Source: Campylobacter vulpis (GTDB lineage: Bacteria > Campylobacterota > Campylobacteria > Campylobacterales > Campylobacteraceae). Taken from it: 64,000 bases of DNA. Both the position numbers and the translations under genes were made by a program. The notes under the pieces are model-generated. The model worked only from the letters and a program-made list of their open reading frames with translations. It was not told the origin of the DNA and made no database searches. This document shows, piece by piece, positions 10,356-18,741 of the stretch. The stretch is from contig NZ_CP041617.1 of NCBI RefSeq assembly GCF_014217995.1, positions 248,001 through 312,000 on the forward strand. Direction: 5' to 3'. How positions within the stretch are numbered: position 1 is the stretch's first letter; each line of letters starts with the position of its first letter.

Positions 10356-10667
10356 ATGTTTGAAAATATCGATTTTTCTAAAATGGGTGAGCTTTTAAAC
10401 AAGGTGCAAGAAAAAGCTAAGGCTATGGAGCTTGAGCTGGATAAAAAGGAATTTAGTGCCAAAAGTGGAGCGGGACTTGTGAAAGTCAGTGCAAATGGCA
10501 AGGGTGAGATTATTGATGTGAGCATTGATGATTCTTTACTTGAAGATAAGGAGTCCTTACAAATTTTACTCATAGCAGCAATAAACGATGTTTTGACTAT
10601 GGTAACGCAAAATAAAAATAGCATAGCAGGCGAGATGCTTGGCGGTTTAGGAGGGCTTAAGGTATGA
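10356..10667 (+). CDS. YbaB/EbfC-family nucleoid-associated protein
   Basis: 103-residue small dimeric DNA-binding protein. The sequence begins FSKMGELLNKVQEKAKAM, followed by the SAKSGAGLVKVSANGKGEI beta region and a short helix, as in YbaB. Family members bind DNA and affect expression of surface genes; the specific role here is unknown. It begins immediately after the murE stop and overlaps the PDZ protein gene by 4 bases. Confidence 0.9.
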   Translation: MFENIDFSKMGELLNKVQEKAKAMELELDKKEFSAKSGAGLVKVSANGKGEIIDVSIDDSLLEDKESLQILLIAAINDVLTMVTQNKNSIAGEMLGGLGGLKV

Positions 10668-11752
10668 AAATTTTATTAGCTTTTTTTGTTTTATTTTCTT
10701 CGATATGGGCGATTGAAAGACCGAGATTTGAGGACTTTGCTGCAGGATATGAGAGAAATAAGGCAAGTATGTTAAATTATGAAGGTATGCAAGCCTTTGT
10801 TTTAAGCGAAAATTTACTCGCCGTTTTAAAAACACCTAACACAAAGTTAAATCAATATGTTAAATATGACCCTTTTTTAAATTTATATCTTGTAAGAACA
10901 CCCTTTTCTCTTATCCCAACGCCTATGGCAGATGAAGAAAAGCTTACGAGAAATGACTGGGTAGGCATTTGGGACCCTAATAAGCCTTATATAGGACATA
11001 TTAAGTATTTAGCACAAAATATTGACGAAAGAGATCAGCTTGATTTTCAAAGTAAGGTAGGACTTTTAGGTGAGCCTTGTTGCAATATGCTTGGCATTGC
11101 TCTTAATAATGGCTCTTTTATAGGTAATCGCTATCTTAAGCATTTTATGAAATATAATGATGTATATTGGGGTGATATAGGTGTCGATTTTGTCGTTCGT
11201 GAAAATAAAATTTATGTAGGAAATGTTCGTAAAAATCCGCAATTTTTAGTCAATGATGAGCTTATTAGCATTGATGGGACGCCTGTGCGTGATGTGAGAA
11301 AGGTTAATGAAAGAATACTTTTTGCCGATAGGGGAAGCACGATTTATTTTGGCGTTAAAAGAGACAATCAGGATTTAAATATCTCTAGCATAGTGTTTGA
11401 AAAAGATATTAGTCATTTTAATTTACCAAGTAATAAACCAAAACCTGCTCCAACAAGCTTTAGAAGTAATCTCGGCTTAAGTGTCAATTCTGCTCTTATC
11501 GTAACTAAAGTCGATGCAAATTCAAAAGCAAGTAAGGCTGGTTTTATAGTGGGAGATAAAATTTTACGCGTTAATAATGAAGTGATTAAGAATTTCAAGC
11601 AATTACAAGAGCTTTTAGCCAAAGGTAATGATTTTAACATACTTATAGAAAGACTAGAGAAAAAACTCCCTTTACATAATTTTGATAATAATCTTGATTT
11701 ATCTCAAAAAAGCGATGGGAAATTTCAATTTTTTATAAGGCTTGTGAAGTGA
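10664..11752 (+). CDS. Periplasmic PDZ-domain protein (Cj1643-like)
   Basis: 362 residues with a signal peptide (residues 1-16, cleavage likely after WA). The central region is not recognised. A PDZ domain occupies roughly 265-335, with SALIVTKVDANSKASKAGF and GDKILRVNNEVIKNF. No HtrA-type protease triad is visible, so it is probably a periplasmic adaptor or chaperone rather than a protease. It overlaps its neighbours YbaB and ispA by 4 bases each. Confidence 0.83.
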   Translation: MKILLAFFVLFSSIWAIERPRFEDFAAGYERNKASMLNYEGMQAFVLSENLLAVLKTPNTKLNQYVKYDPFLNLYLVRTPFSLIPTPMADEEKLTRNDWVGIWDPNKPYIGHIKYLAQNIDERDQLDFQSKVGLLGEPCCNMLGIALNNGSFIGNRYLKHFMKYNDVYWGDIGVDFVVRENKIYVGNVRKNPQFLVNDELISIDGTPVRDVRKVNERILFADRGSTIYFGVKRDNQDLNISSIVFEKDISHFNLPSNKPKPAPTSFRSNLGLSVNSALIVTKVDANSKASKAGFIVGDKILRVNNEVIKNFKQLQELLAKGNDFNILIERLEKKLPLHNFDNNLDLSQKSDGKFQFFIRLVK

Positions 11753-12588
11753 ATTTAAGAGAGGAATTTCACAAGCACTTAATGCGAAATCTACCTCAAA
11801 TTTCAAGTTTTCACCCCTTTTTTAACGAAGCTTTAGCTGTGATGTTAAAGGCTGGAGGGAAGTATTTTAGAGCGCAACTTCTCTTAAGCGTGGTTTATTT
11901 TTACAAAAAAGAGCGTTTTGATGAGGCTCTTGATGCAGCTTTAGCCTTAGAGTTTATCCACACTTATTCACTCATACACGATGATTTGCCTGCTATGGAT
12001 AATGCTGATTTTAGACGCTCTATACCCACTCTACATAAAAGCTATGATGAAACAACGGCAATTTTAGTAGGAGATGCTTTAAATACGGAGGCATTTTTAC
12101 TTTTAAGTGGCTTAAACTTACCCGCCTCAATCTCCCTTAAGCTTGTAAAAACTCTCGCTTTTAATGCGGGACTTAATGGTATGATTATAGGACAGGCGAT
12201 TGATTGCTATTTTGAAGATAAAAAGCTTGATTTGAAAGAATTAGAATTTTTACATATACATAAAACCGCAAAACTCATTGCAGCAGCTTTAAAAATGGGC
12301 TGTGAAATTTGTGAGCTTGATTTGAATAAAACAAATCAACTTTACACACTTGGCTTAAAACTTGGCTTAATTTTTCAAATCAATGATGATATTATCGATG
12401 CGACTTTAAGCGAAAAAGAAAGCGGAAAGCCCACAAATGCCGATACTCATAAAAATTCTTTTGTCAATTTATTAGGACTTAAAGGAGCAAAAGAGTGTAA
12501 GGATAATCTTTTGAAAGAGTGTGAGTTTAAGGGTTTAAATCCTGACTTTGTTGCACATTTAAAGGGCTTAATTGAAGAATATTTATAA
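11749..12588 (+). CDS. ispA: Farnesyl diphosphate synthase (polyprenyl synthetase)
   Basis: Condenses isopentenyl with dimethylallyl/geranyl diphosphate; the product feeds undecaprenyl carriers and quinones. 279 residues. The first aspartate-rich motif is LIHDDLPAMDNADFRR (about residue 76) and the second is QINDDIIDATLSEKESGKPT (about 208). The start is GTG at 11749, forming GTGA with the preceding stop. Confidence 0.95.
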   Translation: MNLREEFHKHLMRNLPQISSFHPFFNEALAVMLKAGGKYFRAQLLLSVVYFYKKERFDEALDAALALEFIHTYSLIHDDLPAMDNADFRRSIPTLHKSYDETTAILVGDALNTEAFLLLSGLNLPASISLKLVKTLAFNAGLNGMIIGQAIDCYFEDKKLDLKELEFLHIHKTAKLIAAALKMGCEICELDLNKTNQLYTLGLKLGLIFQINDDIIDATLSEKESGKPTNADTHKNSFVNLLGLKGAKECKDNLLKECEFKGLNPDFVAHLKGLIEEYL

Positions 12589-12597
12589 AGGAAAAAG

Positions 12598-14484
12598 ATG
12601 TTAAAAAAACAGGCAAATACCTTAAGATTTTTAAGTGCAGATATGATACAAAAAGCAAATTCTGGGCATCCGGGTGCGGCTATGGGCTTGGCGGATATTA
12701 TGGTTATTTTAAGTCAGCATTTAAGTCATAATCCTAAAAATCCACAATGGCTAAACCGCGACCGCCTCGTGCTTTCAGGCGGACACGCTTCAGCTTTGCT
12801 TTATAGCTTTTTGCATTTAAGTGGTTATGATTTAAGCTTAGAGGATTTAAAACATTTTCGTCAGCTTCACTCTAAAACGCCCGGACACCCAGAAATTAGC
12901 ACAAGCGGCGTTGAAATTGCCACAGGACCATTGGGACAAGGCGTGGCAAATGCCGTAGGCTTTGCTATGGCGGCGAAAAAGGCACAAAATTTGCTAGGTA
13001 AAGATTTGATAAATCACAACATTTATTGTTTGTGTGGCGATGGGGACTTGCAAGAGGGTATTAGCTATGAAGCCTGTTCTTTAGCGGGACTACATAAGCT
13101 TGATAATTTGATTTTAATTTATGATAGTAATCATATTTCTATTGAGGGTGATGTTAGCATTGCTTTTGATGAGGATATTGTGAAGCGTTTTGAGTCGCAA
13201 GGCTTTGAAGTGGAGCAAATCGATGGGCATCATTTTGAGGAAATTGATGCGGCACTTCATAGAGCGAAAAAAAGCCCTAAACCTTATCTTATCATCGCTA
13301 AAACAACCATAGCTAAGGGGGCTTTAGAGCTTGAGGGCAGTCATCATAGCCACGGAGCGCCTTTGGGTGAGGATTTGATTAAAAGGGCAAAAGAAAAACT
13401 TGATTTTGATAAGGAAGCGACTTTTGCTATCGATGAAGATGTAAAAATTCGCTTTTTAAGTGCGGTAGAGCTTGGCGATTTGGCTGAAGCAAAATGGAAT
13501 AAAATTTTGGAAAATTCAAGTAAAAAAGAATTGCTTGAAAGGCTTTTAAAGCCTGATTTTTCTGGGATAGAATTTCCAAATTTTAAAGGCAAAGATTTAG
13601 CAACTAGAGATAGTAATGGCGAAATTTTAAATGTTTTGGCTAAAAATTTGGAAGGTTTTTTGGGAGGGAGTGCAGACCTTGCGCCGTCTAATAAAACAGA
13701 GCTTAAAGAAATGGGCGATTTTGTAGAGGGTAAAAATATCCACTTTGGCATAAGAGAACACGCTATGGCGGCTATTAATAACGCCTTTGCAAGATATGGA
13801 CTTTTCCTTCCTTTTTCGGCGACTTTTTTCATTTTTAGCGAGTATTTAAAACCAGCAGCTAGGATAGCGGCTTTGATGAAACTTAAACACTTTTTCATTT
13901 TCACTCACGATAGCATAGGCGTAGGAGAAGATGGTCCTACACACCAACCCATAGAACAATTAAGCACTTTTAGGGCAATGCCCAATTTCTTTAGCTTTCG
14001 TCCTGCTGATGGAGTTGAAAATGCTAAGGCGTGGCAGGTAGCTTTAAAAAGTGAGTATCCAAGTGCCTTTATCCTTTCAAGGCAGAAGCTAAAAGCCCTT
14101 CCGGAAGCTATTTTTGGCGATGTGGAAAATGGAGCCTATTTATTAAAAGAGTATCAAAACCCTACACACACGCTTTTAGCAAGTGGTAGTGAGGTGAGCC
14201 TTTGCCTAGAAGCAGCTTTAGAGCTTGAAAAAGAGGGGATCTTGTGTAATGTCATTTCTATGCCTTGTTATGAGCTTTTTGAAAAGCAAGATAAATCTTA
14301 TAAAGAAAGGCTTTTAAAAGGCAAGATTATTGGCGTTGAAGCGGCGAATTCTAAAGAGCTTTATCAATTTTGTGATGTGCTTTATGGCATTGAAAGTTTT
14401 GGCGAAAGTGGTAAAGATAAAGAGGTATTTGAGCATTTTGGCTTTAGTGTGTCAAAGCTTTGTGCTTTCGTGCGTCAAATTTAA
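12598..14484 (+). CDS. tkt: Transketolase
   Basis: Thiamine-diphosphate enzyme of the non-oxidative pentose phosphate pathway, which supplies erythrose-4-phosphate and pentoses in these non-glycolytic bacteria. 628 residues, usual for the genus. HSKTPGHPE and TGPLGQGVANAVG are near residues 95-120. The ThDP/Mg motif CGDGDLQEGISYEA is near 148. The pyrimidine-domain motif GEDGPTHQPIEQL is near 443. Preceded by AAGGAAAAAG. Confidence 0.97.
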   Translation: MLKKQANTLRFLSADMIQKANSGHPGAAMGLADIMVILSQHLSHNPKNPQWLNRDRLVLSGGHASALLYSFLHLSGYDLSLEDLKHFRQLHSKTPGHPEISTSGVEIATGPLGQGVANAVGFAMAAKKAQNLLGKDLINHNIYCLCGDGDLQEGISYEACSLAGLHKLDNLILIYDSNHISIEGDVSIAFDEDIVKRFESQGFEVEQIDGHHFEEIDAALHRAKKSPKPYLIIAKTTIAKGALELEGSHHSHGAPLGEDLIKRAKEKLDFDKEATFAIDEDVKIRFLSAVELGDLAEAKWNKILENSSKKELLERLLKPDFSGIEFPNFKGKDLATRDSNGEILNVLAKNLEGFLGGSADLAPSNKTELKEMGDFVEGKNIHFGIREHAMAAINNAFARYGLFLPFSATFFIFSEYLKPAARIAALMKLKHFFIFTHDSIGVGEDGPTHQPIEQLSTFRAMPNFFSFRPADGVENAKAWQVALKSEYPSAFILSRQKLKALPEAIFGDVENGAYLLKEYQNPTHTLLASGSEVSLCLEAALELEKEGILCNVISMPCYELFEKQDKSYKERLLKGKIIGVEAANSKELYQFCDVLYGIESFGESGKDKEVFEHFGFSVSKLCAFVRQI

Positions 14485-14486
14485 AA

Positions 14487-15593
14487 ATGAAAACGCTATT
14501 TCAAATTCAAAATCAAACGCTTTTTGTTTTAGAAAGTTGGGATAAAAATAGCGTTGCAGACCTTAAAATTGCTGATTTTATGAAGCATTTTCAAACACAG
14601 TGTATTTTAGATTTTCATCATTTGCAATTTATTGATATGGCTGGAGTGAGATTTTTCCTAGCTTTAGAATATGAATTACAAAAAAAGGGCATTGTTAGTC
14701 AAAGAGTGCATTTAGATGAGAAATTTGATGCCTTATTTGAGCTTTGCGGAAAAAATTATCAAAGGATTGTAAAGCGAGAAAAAAAGCCTTTTAATATAGC
14801 AAAACTATTTGTCGATTTAGGTGCTTTAAGTCTTGATTTGCTTGGAATTTTAAAAAGATTTATTTGTTTTGTTGGAGAATTTTTTGCTACATTTTTTAAG
14901 TGCTTTAAAAAGCCTCAAACTTTTCGCTTTATCGCCTTTTTATATCATATAGAAAACTCAGCTCTTAAAGCCCTGCCCATAGTCATTTTAACAGCTTTGC
15001 TTGTGGGTGTAGTTCTGGCTTATCAAGCAGCATTTCAATTAGCACAATTTGGTGCAAATATTTTCATAGTCGATTTAGTAGGAATTTCAGCGACTAGAGA
15101 GTTAGCACCCTTGATAGCAGCTATTGTGATAGCAGGACGCAGTGCAAGTTCTTACACCGCACAAATTGGCGTGATGAAGATTACCGATGAAATTGCAGCA
15201 ATGAATACTATGGGTTTTTCAACTTTTCATTTTATCATTATCCCACGCGTTTTAGCTTTAGTGGTGGCTATGCCTTTAATTGTCGCAGTAAGTGATTTTG
15301 TCAGTATTTTTGGAGGTATGATTGTCGCTCATCTTAATTTAGACATTAATTTTATTGAATTTTTACGCCGTTTTAAGGAGGCTGTGGAGCTTAAGCATAT
15401 TATTATAGGCTTAGTTAAAGCACCGATTTTTGGCTTTTTAATAGGATTAATTGCTTGTTTTAGAGGGCTTGAGGTAAAGCACACAACGCAAAGCATAGGA
15501 ATTTATACCACTAAAAGCGTGGTAAATGCGATTTTTTGGGTGATAGCTTTTGACGCTTTGTTTTCTGTCATTTTAACGCAAATGGGTGTGTAA
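14487..15593 (+). CDS. iamB: MlaE-family permease with N-terminal STAS-like domain (IamB)
   Basis: Membrane subunit of a lipid (MCE-type) ABC transporter. 368 residues from ATG 14487. An upstream in-frame Met at 14460 lies inside tkt and is rejected. Residues 1-95 look like a STAS domain (CILDFHHLQFIDMAGVRFFL). The rest is MlaE, with about 5 membrane spans and the typical LVGISATRELAPLIAAIVIAG. It was named invasion-associated in C. jejuni, but the family points to phospholipid traffic across the envelope. The genes for ATPase, MCE protein and lipoprotein follow with overlaps or 2-base gaps. Confidence 0.9.
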   Translation: MKTLFQIQNQTLFVLESWDKNSVADLKIADFMKHFQTQCILDFHHLQFIDMAGVRFFLALEYELQKKGIVSQRVHLDEKFDALFELCGKNYQRIVKREKKPFNIAKLFVDLGALSLDLLGILKRFICFVGEFFATFFKCFKKPQTFRFIAFLYHIENSALKALPIVILTALLVGVVLAYQAAFQLAQFGANIFIVDLVGISATRELAPLIAAIVIAGRSASSYTAQIGVMKITDEIAAMNTMGFSTFHFIIIPRVLALVVAMPLIVAVSDFVSIFGGMIVAHLNLDINFIEFLRRFKEAVELKHIIIGLVKAPIFGFLIGLIACFRGLEVKHTTQSIGIYTTKSVVNAIFWVIAFDALFSVILTQMGV

Positions 15594-16315
15594 TGGTTAT
15601 AAGGGCGCAAAATATTATCACTAAATTTGGCTCTAAATGTATCCATAATGGTGTGAGTTTTGAAGTGGGGGAAAATGAAATTTTTGGTATTTTAGGGGGA
15701 AGTGGGAGTGGCAAATCCGTGCTTTTAAAACAAATGCTACTTTTGGAGCATTTTGACAGCGGAGAGTATGAAATTTTAGGCTTTAAGCTTAAAAATATCA
15801 GTGAAGAAGACGCACAAATTTTACGCTCACGGTGGGGCGTGGTGTTTCAATTTGCCGCTTTATTTAGCTTTTTTTCTGTTTTTGAAAATATCGCTATACC
15901 TCTCAAAGAACATACAAATTTAAACGATGAAGCCGTTAAAGAGCTTGTGATGATGAAGTTTAAAATGGTGGGTTTAAATGAGAGTGTTTTAAAGCAGTAT
16001 CCTAGTGAGTTAAGTGGGGGTATGCAAAAAAGAGTCGCGATAGCTAGGGCGTTAGCACTTGATAGTCGTTTGCTTTTTTTAGACGAGCCAACTTCTGGAC
16101 TTGACCCTTATAGCTCACGCGAATTTGATGATTTGATTTTAAAACTAAAGCAAAGTTTAGATTTAAATATCATTTTGGTAACGCACGATAAGGAAAGTAT
16201 GAGGAACATTTTGGATAAATTTATTATTTTAGAAGATAAAAAGGTCGCTTTTTGCGGAACTTTTGAGGATTTAAAAGCACAAAATGAAAGACTTTTTAAA
16301 AGATTTATGGAGTAA
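15593..16315 (+). CDS. iamA: MlaF-family ABC ATPase (IamA)
   Basis: 240-residue ATPase that powers the lipid transporter. The Walker A is GGSGSGKSVLLKQML (about residue 34), the signature LSGGMQKRVAIARAL (about 141), the Walker B LLFLDEPTSGLDP (about 159), and the switch His is VTHDK. The ATG shares its A with the TAATG stop of iamB, so translation is coupled. Confidence 0.94.
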   Translation: MVIRAQNIITKFGSKCIHNGVSFEVGENEIFGILGGSGSGKSVLLKQMLLLEHFDSGEYEILGFKLKNISEEDAQILRSRWGVVFQFAALFSFFSVFENIAIPLKEHTNLNDEAVKELVMMKFKMVGLNESVLKQYPSELSGGMQKRVAIARALALDSRLLFLDEPTSGLDPYSSREFDDLILKLKQSLDLNIILVTHDKESMRNILDKFIILEDKKVAFCGTFEDLKAQNERLFKRFME

Positions 16316-16317
16316 AA

Positions 16318-17205
16318 GTGGAAAATAAGGCGAGTTATTTTTGGGTTGGGATTTTTATTTTTGGAGTGTTTTTTGCAAGCCTCATTTTTATGTTATGGCT
16401 TGGAGGGTATTCAGAAGAAGAGAGTTTTGAGTATTATGAAATTCACACACAAGAATCAGTGGCTGGACTTGGACTTAAAGCCCCTGTGAGACTTCTTGGC
16501 GTGGAGGTTGGAAGTGTGGAAAATATCAGCATTTACACAAGGCAAAATTTAGGAGTTAATATACTCATTAAGGTTAAAAAGGGAACGCCTATTAAAGAGG
16601 ACACTTTTGCAACCTTACAGCTTCAAGGTATTACAGGACTTAAATTCATACAGCTTCAAGGAGGAAGTGTGAATTCTAAAAAACTAATGAGTGATGAAGG
16701 CTACCCTGTGATAACCTTTAAAGAGAGCTTTTTAGCGACCATTGACAGACAGGGAGAGAGGATCTTCTCTCTCATTAAAACAGCGGACGATAAAAGCAAA
16801 AAGCTTTTAAGTGATGAAAATTTACAAAATATTGAAATTTTGCTAAACAACTTAGCCCAACTTAGTGTCAATTTAAATGCAAATTCTAAGGCTTTGAGCA
16901 AAAATTTAAACGAGGCTAGTAAAAATGTCGCTTTGATGGCTAAAGAAGTGCAACTTAGTGCGAAAAATTTACGCCAAACCCTACAAAATGTCGATGAAAG
17001 TAGCAAAGCTTTTACGCTTTTAATGCAAAAAGGTGCTAGGAAAATAGATAGCTACGATGAACTTCGCGATGTTCTTTTAGAAGACTTAGAGCTTCTTAAA
17101 ATTTGGCTTTTAGAAAGTAATAGGGTTATTAAGAATTTGCAAAGAAGTCCGTCTGATTTACTTTTTAAAGAAATTCAACCCAAACTAGGACCAGGAGAAA
17201 GATGA
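16318..17205 (+). CDS. MlaD-like MCE-domain protein
   Basis: Periplasm-facing substrate-binding subunit anchored by one N-terminal membrane span (residues 6-28). The MCE domain covers about 35-120 and includes ESVAGLGLKAPVRLLGVEVG. A helical coiled-coil-like tail (about 150-250) has many Asn/Lys/Leu, as in longer MCE proteins that form hexameric channels. The start is GTG at 16318, 2 bases after the iamA stop. The product is expected to pass lipids between the IamAB complex and the lipoprotein encoded next. Confidence 0.88.
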   Translation: MENKASYFWVGIFIFGVFFASLIFMLWLGGYSEEESFEYYEIHTQESVAGLGLKAPVRLLGVEVGSVENISIYTRQNLGVNILIKVKKGTPIKEDTFATLQLQGITGLKFIQLQGGSVNSKKLMSDEGYPVITFKESFLATIDRQGERIFSLIKTADDKSKKLLSDENLQNIEILLNNLAQLSVNLNANSKALSKNLNEASKNVALMAKEVQLSAKNLRQTLQNVDESSKAFTLLMQKGARKIDSYDELRDVLLEDLELLKIWLLESNRVIKNLQRSPSDLLFKEIQPKLGPGER

Positions 17206-17780
17206 TGCGAATTTTCACATTTTTTTTACTATTTTTTTTAAGTGGCTGTGCTAAAATTTCTGTGGATAAGGAGCAAAGCCTCATTTTAAAAAGCTATGGC
17301 TATGAAAAAAGTCTCACACACTCGCAAAAAACACTTCAAATTTTAAAACCCAAAATGCCTCTATATTTAAATTCTAAGGAAATCATTTATGTTAAAAAAG
17401 GCTTAAGCGGGACTTATGCTTATCATTTTTGGGCGGATTTACCGAGTAATTTTTATCGCTTTGTGCTTTTGGATAAATTAGAAAAAAGTGGCATTTTTAA
17501 CGCCGTTGTGGAAAAGGCGAATCTAACGCCTGTCGATTTAGTCTTAAAAAGTCGTTTGGAGTCCTTTGAGCAAGTCATCACAAAAGAAGGAAATTTTGCA
17601 AAAATAAGCCTTAGCATAACACTTTTTGATTTAAAAAAGCAAAAGATTCTTGAAAATGAATTTTTTGAAGTGCTTGTTGCACTTGAGGATTTACAAATAG
17701 ATACTTTAGTTTTAGGCTTTGAGAAAGGCTTAAATGAACTTTGCGATAAAATTGTTGCGTGGCTTACGAAATTTGGCTAA
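17205..17780 (+). CDS. PqiC-like ABC-type transport auxiliary lipoprotein (Cj1649-like)
   Basis: 191 residues from ATG 17205; AGGAG at 17193-17197 is spaced better for this ATG than for 17202. The lipobox FLSGC places the lipidated Cys at residue 15. The middle part, with HFWADLPSNFYRFVLLDKL and SGIFNAVV, resembles PqiC/auxiliary lipoproteins that pair with MCE transporters at the outer membrane. It completes a four-gene transporter (permease, ATPase, MCE, lipoprotein). The assignment is by pattern and context. Confidence 0.78.
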   Translation: MRIFTFFLLFFLSGCAKISVDKEQSLILKSYGYEKSLTHSQKTLQILKPKMPLYLNSKEIIYVKKGLSGTYAYHFWADLPSNFYRFVLLDKLEKSGIFNAVVEKANLTPVDLVLKSRLESFEQVITKEGNFAKISLSITLFDLKKQKILENEFFEVLVALEDLQIDTLVLGFEKGLNELCDKIVAWLTKFG

Positions 17781-17832
17781 AAGAGGAACGCTTTTTGCTT
17801 ATTTAAACTTAGCAATATTTGAAAGGAAGCAA

Positions 17833-18333
17833 ATGAAAAGTGAATTAGACATTTTAAAACAGCATTTAGGCGAAGTTGATGGCGTGAGTGAATTTAAGGC
17901 GAAACAGCTTTGCTCACAAATTAGCGATGCAAATGATTTTATAGGTGCTTTGCAAGTTTTAGACCTAAGTCTTAAGAAAATTCAAAATAATATCACTCAA
18001 AGACTTCAAAAAGACACCGATGAGGTGCAAAAACGCACTTTAGACGCAGCCTCATCGCAACTTGTGAATAGTTGTTCTTTTATGGGGACAGCACTTTTTG
18101 ATAATATTTTTAATGTGTATGTGGGGCAAAAACTTTTTGAATTTGAAATTTCAAATCCTCTTTTAGTGCTTGATAAGGGCGGATATGAAGGAGTTTTAGC
18201 CTATATCGAAGATAAAAGAGAAGAGATTAGGGTAAATTTAAGTGAGCTTAGTGGAGCTATTTTAATGGGAGCCAATCTTAATACTACCTCAATGTTTGAC
18301 ACTACGCAAGACTTTAAAAAACTCTTCAAGTAA
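17833..18333 (+). CDS. Cj1650-like protein, possibly co-expressed with flagella
   Basis: 166 residues from ATG 17833, preceded by AAGGAAG; an in-frame extension to 17734 overlaps the lipoprotein gene and lacks a ribosome site. Soluble and helical, with no signal peptide and no domain I recognise. From memory, the C. jejuni counterpart Cj1650 belongs to the sigma-28 flagellar co-expressed group. I do not see a convincing sigma-28 promoter here. The stop codon lies inside the terminator stem that begins the 93-bp repeat. Confidence 0.75.
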   Translation: MKSELDILKQHLGEVDGVSEFKAKQLCSQISDANDFIGALQVLDLSLKKIQNNITQRLQKDTDEVQKRTLDAASSQLVNSCSFMGTALFDNIFNVYVGQKLFEFEISNPLLVLDKGGYEGVLAYIEDKREEIRVNLSELSGAILMGANLNTTSMFDTTQDFKKLFK

Positions 18334-18373
18334 TCCCCATTTCAGGGATTACCCTTTCATTTTTTTTTTTTTT
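18330..18373 (+). terminator. Rho-independent terminator after the Cj1650-like gene
   Basis: Stem GTAATCCC/GGGATTAC with loop CATTTCA, then 7 bases and a T14 run. It includes the stop codon of the upstream gene. It closes the long plus-strand run from 8.3 kb. Confidence 0.75.
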
Positions 18374-18422
18374 GATATAATCCCTCTTTTTAATTTTAAA
18401 CTTCATTTTGAATTAAATTTAA
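18330..18422 (+). repeat. 93-bp inverted repeat, copy A (terminator, T14 tract and promoter)
   Basis: Identical, in opposite orientation, to 30851-30943. In order it holds an 8-bp hairpin (GTAATCCC at 18330-18337, GGGATTAC at 18345-18352), a run of 14 T (18360-18373), a TGATATAAT -10 element (TATAAT at 18376-18381) and 40 further bases. Beyond 18422 the copies diverge, but both then read CACAAAAGGAACATAA, the ribosome-site region of the DUF2972 gene. Copy A therefore looks like the 5' end of a former gene of that type. Confidence 0.9.
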
Positions 18423-18741
18423 AACACAACGAACACAAAAGGAACATAAAGATTAAAAAATACTCCTATTGTTTTTTATGGCAATATAAATGAAAATTTG
18501 AATTTAGAAATTAAATATTATAATTATCTAGTTTACTATAAGTTCATTTAAAAGTCTTAATTTTAAATGAAACTCACTTTAGAAAAGCACCAAATTGTGT
18601 AAATGTTAAAGTATTAAATGAAAATTTATAATAGCTTAAAATCAATTTGTAGGAATCCAAGAATAAGGACAATAAGAAATTTTAGGGAAATTATCAATTT
18701 GCTAAGTTAAAGCAAAAGTTAATTTCACTAAAAACATTGGC
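18334..18741. other. 408-bp gap with repeat and gene relic
   Basis: Holds most of repeat copy A, then very AT-rich sequence with stops in all frames. The only coding-like piece is the 30-codon frame at 18618-18710. I see no RNA gene. The promoter in copy A points into this gap, where no intact gene follows on the plus strand, so the gap most likely is a decayed accessory gene. Confidence 0.55.
18618..18710 (+). pseudogene. Short relic frame, 30 codons
   Basis: Begins ATG at 18618 and ends TAA at 18708-18710. The product is basic and reads SLKSICRNPRIRTIRNF in its middle, with an amphipathic look unlike random AT-rich translation. No Shine-Dalgarno sequence is evident. It may be the remnant of a gene once driven by the repeat-A promoter, or noise. 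Low confidence. Confidence 0.25.

Noticed and set aside
14460-14486. Earlier start of iamB inside tkt
   Set aside because: No ribosome site and no STAS homology; ATG 14487 directly follows the tkt stop.
18296-18493. Plus-strand frame of 65 codons over repeat copy A
   Set aside because: It runs through the terminator hairpin and the T14 tract (poly-Phe) and overlaps the Cj1650-like gene in another frame; no ribosome site.
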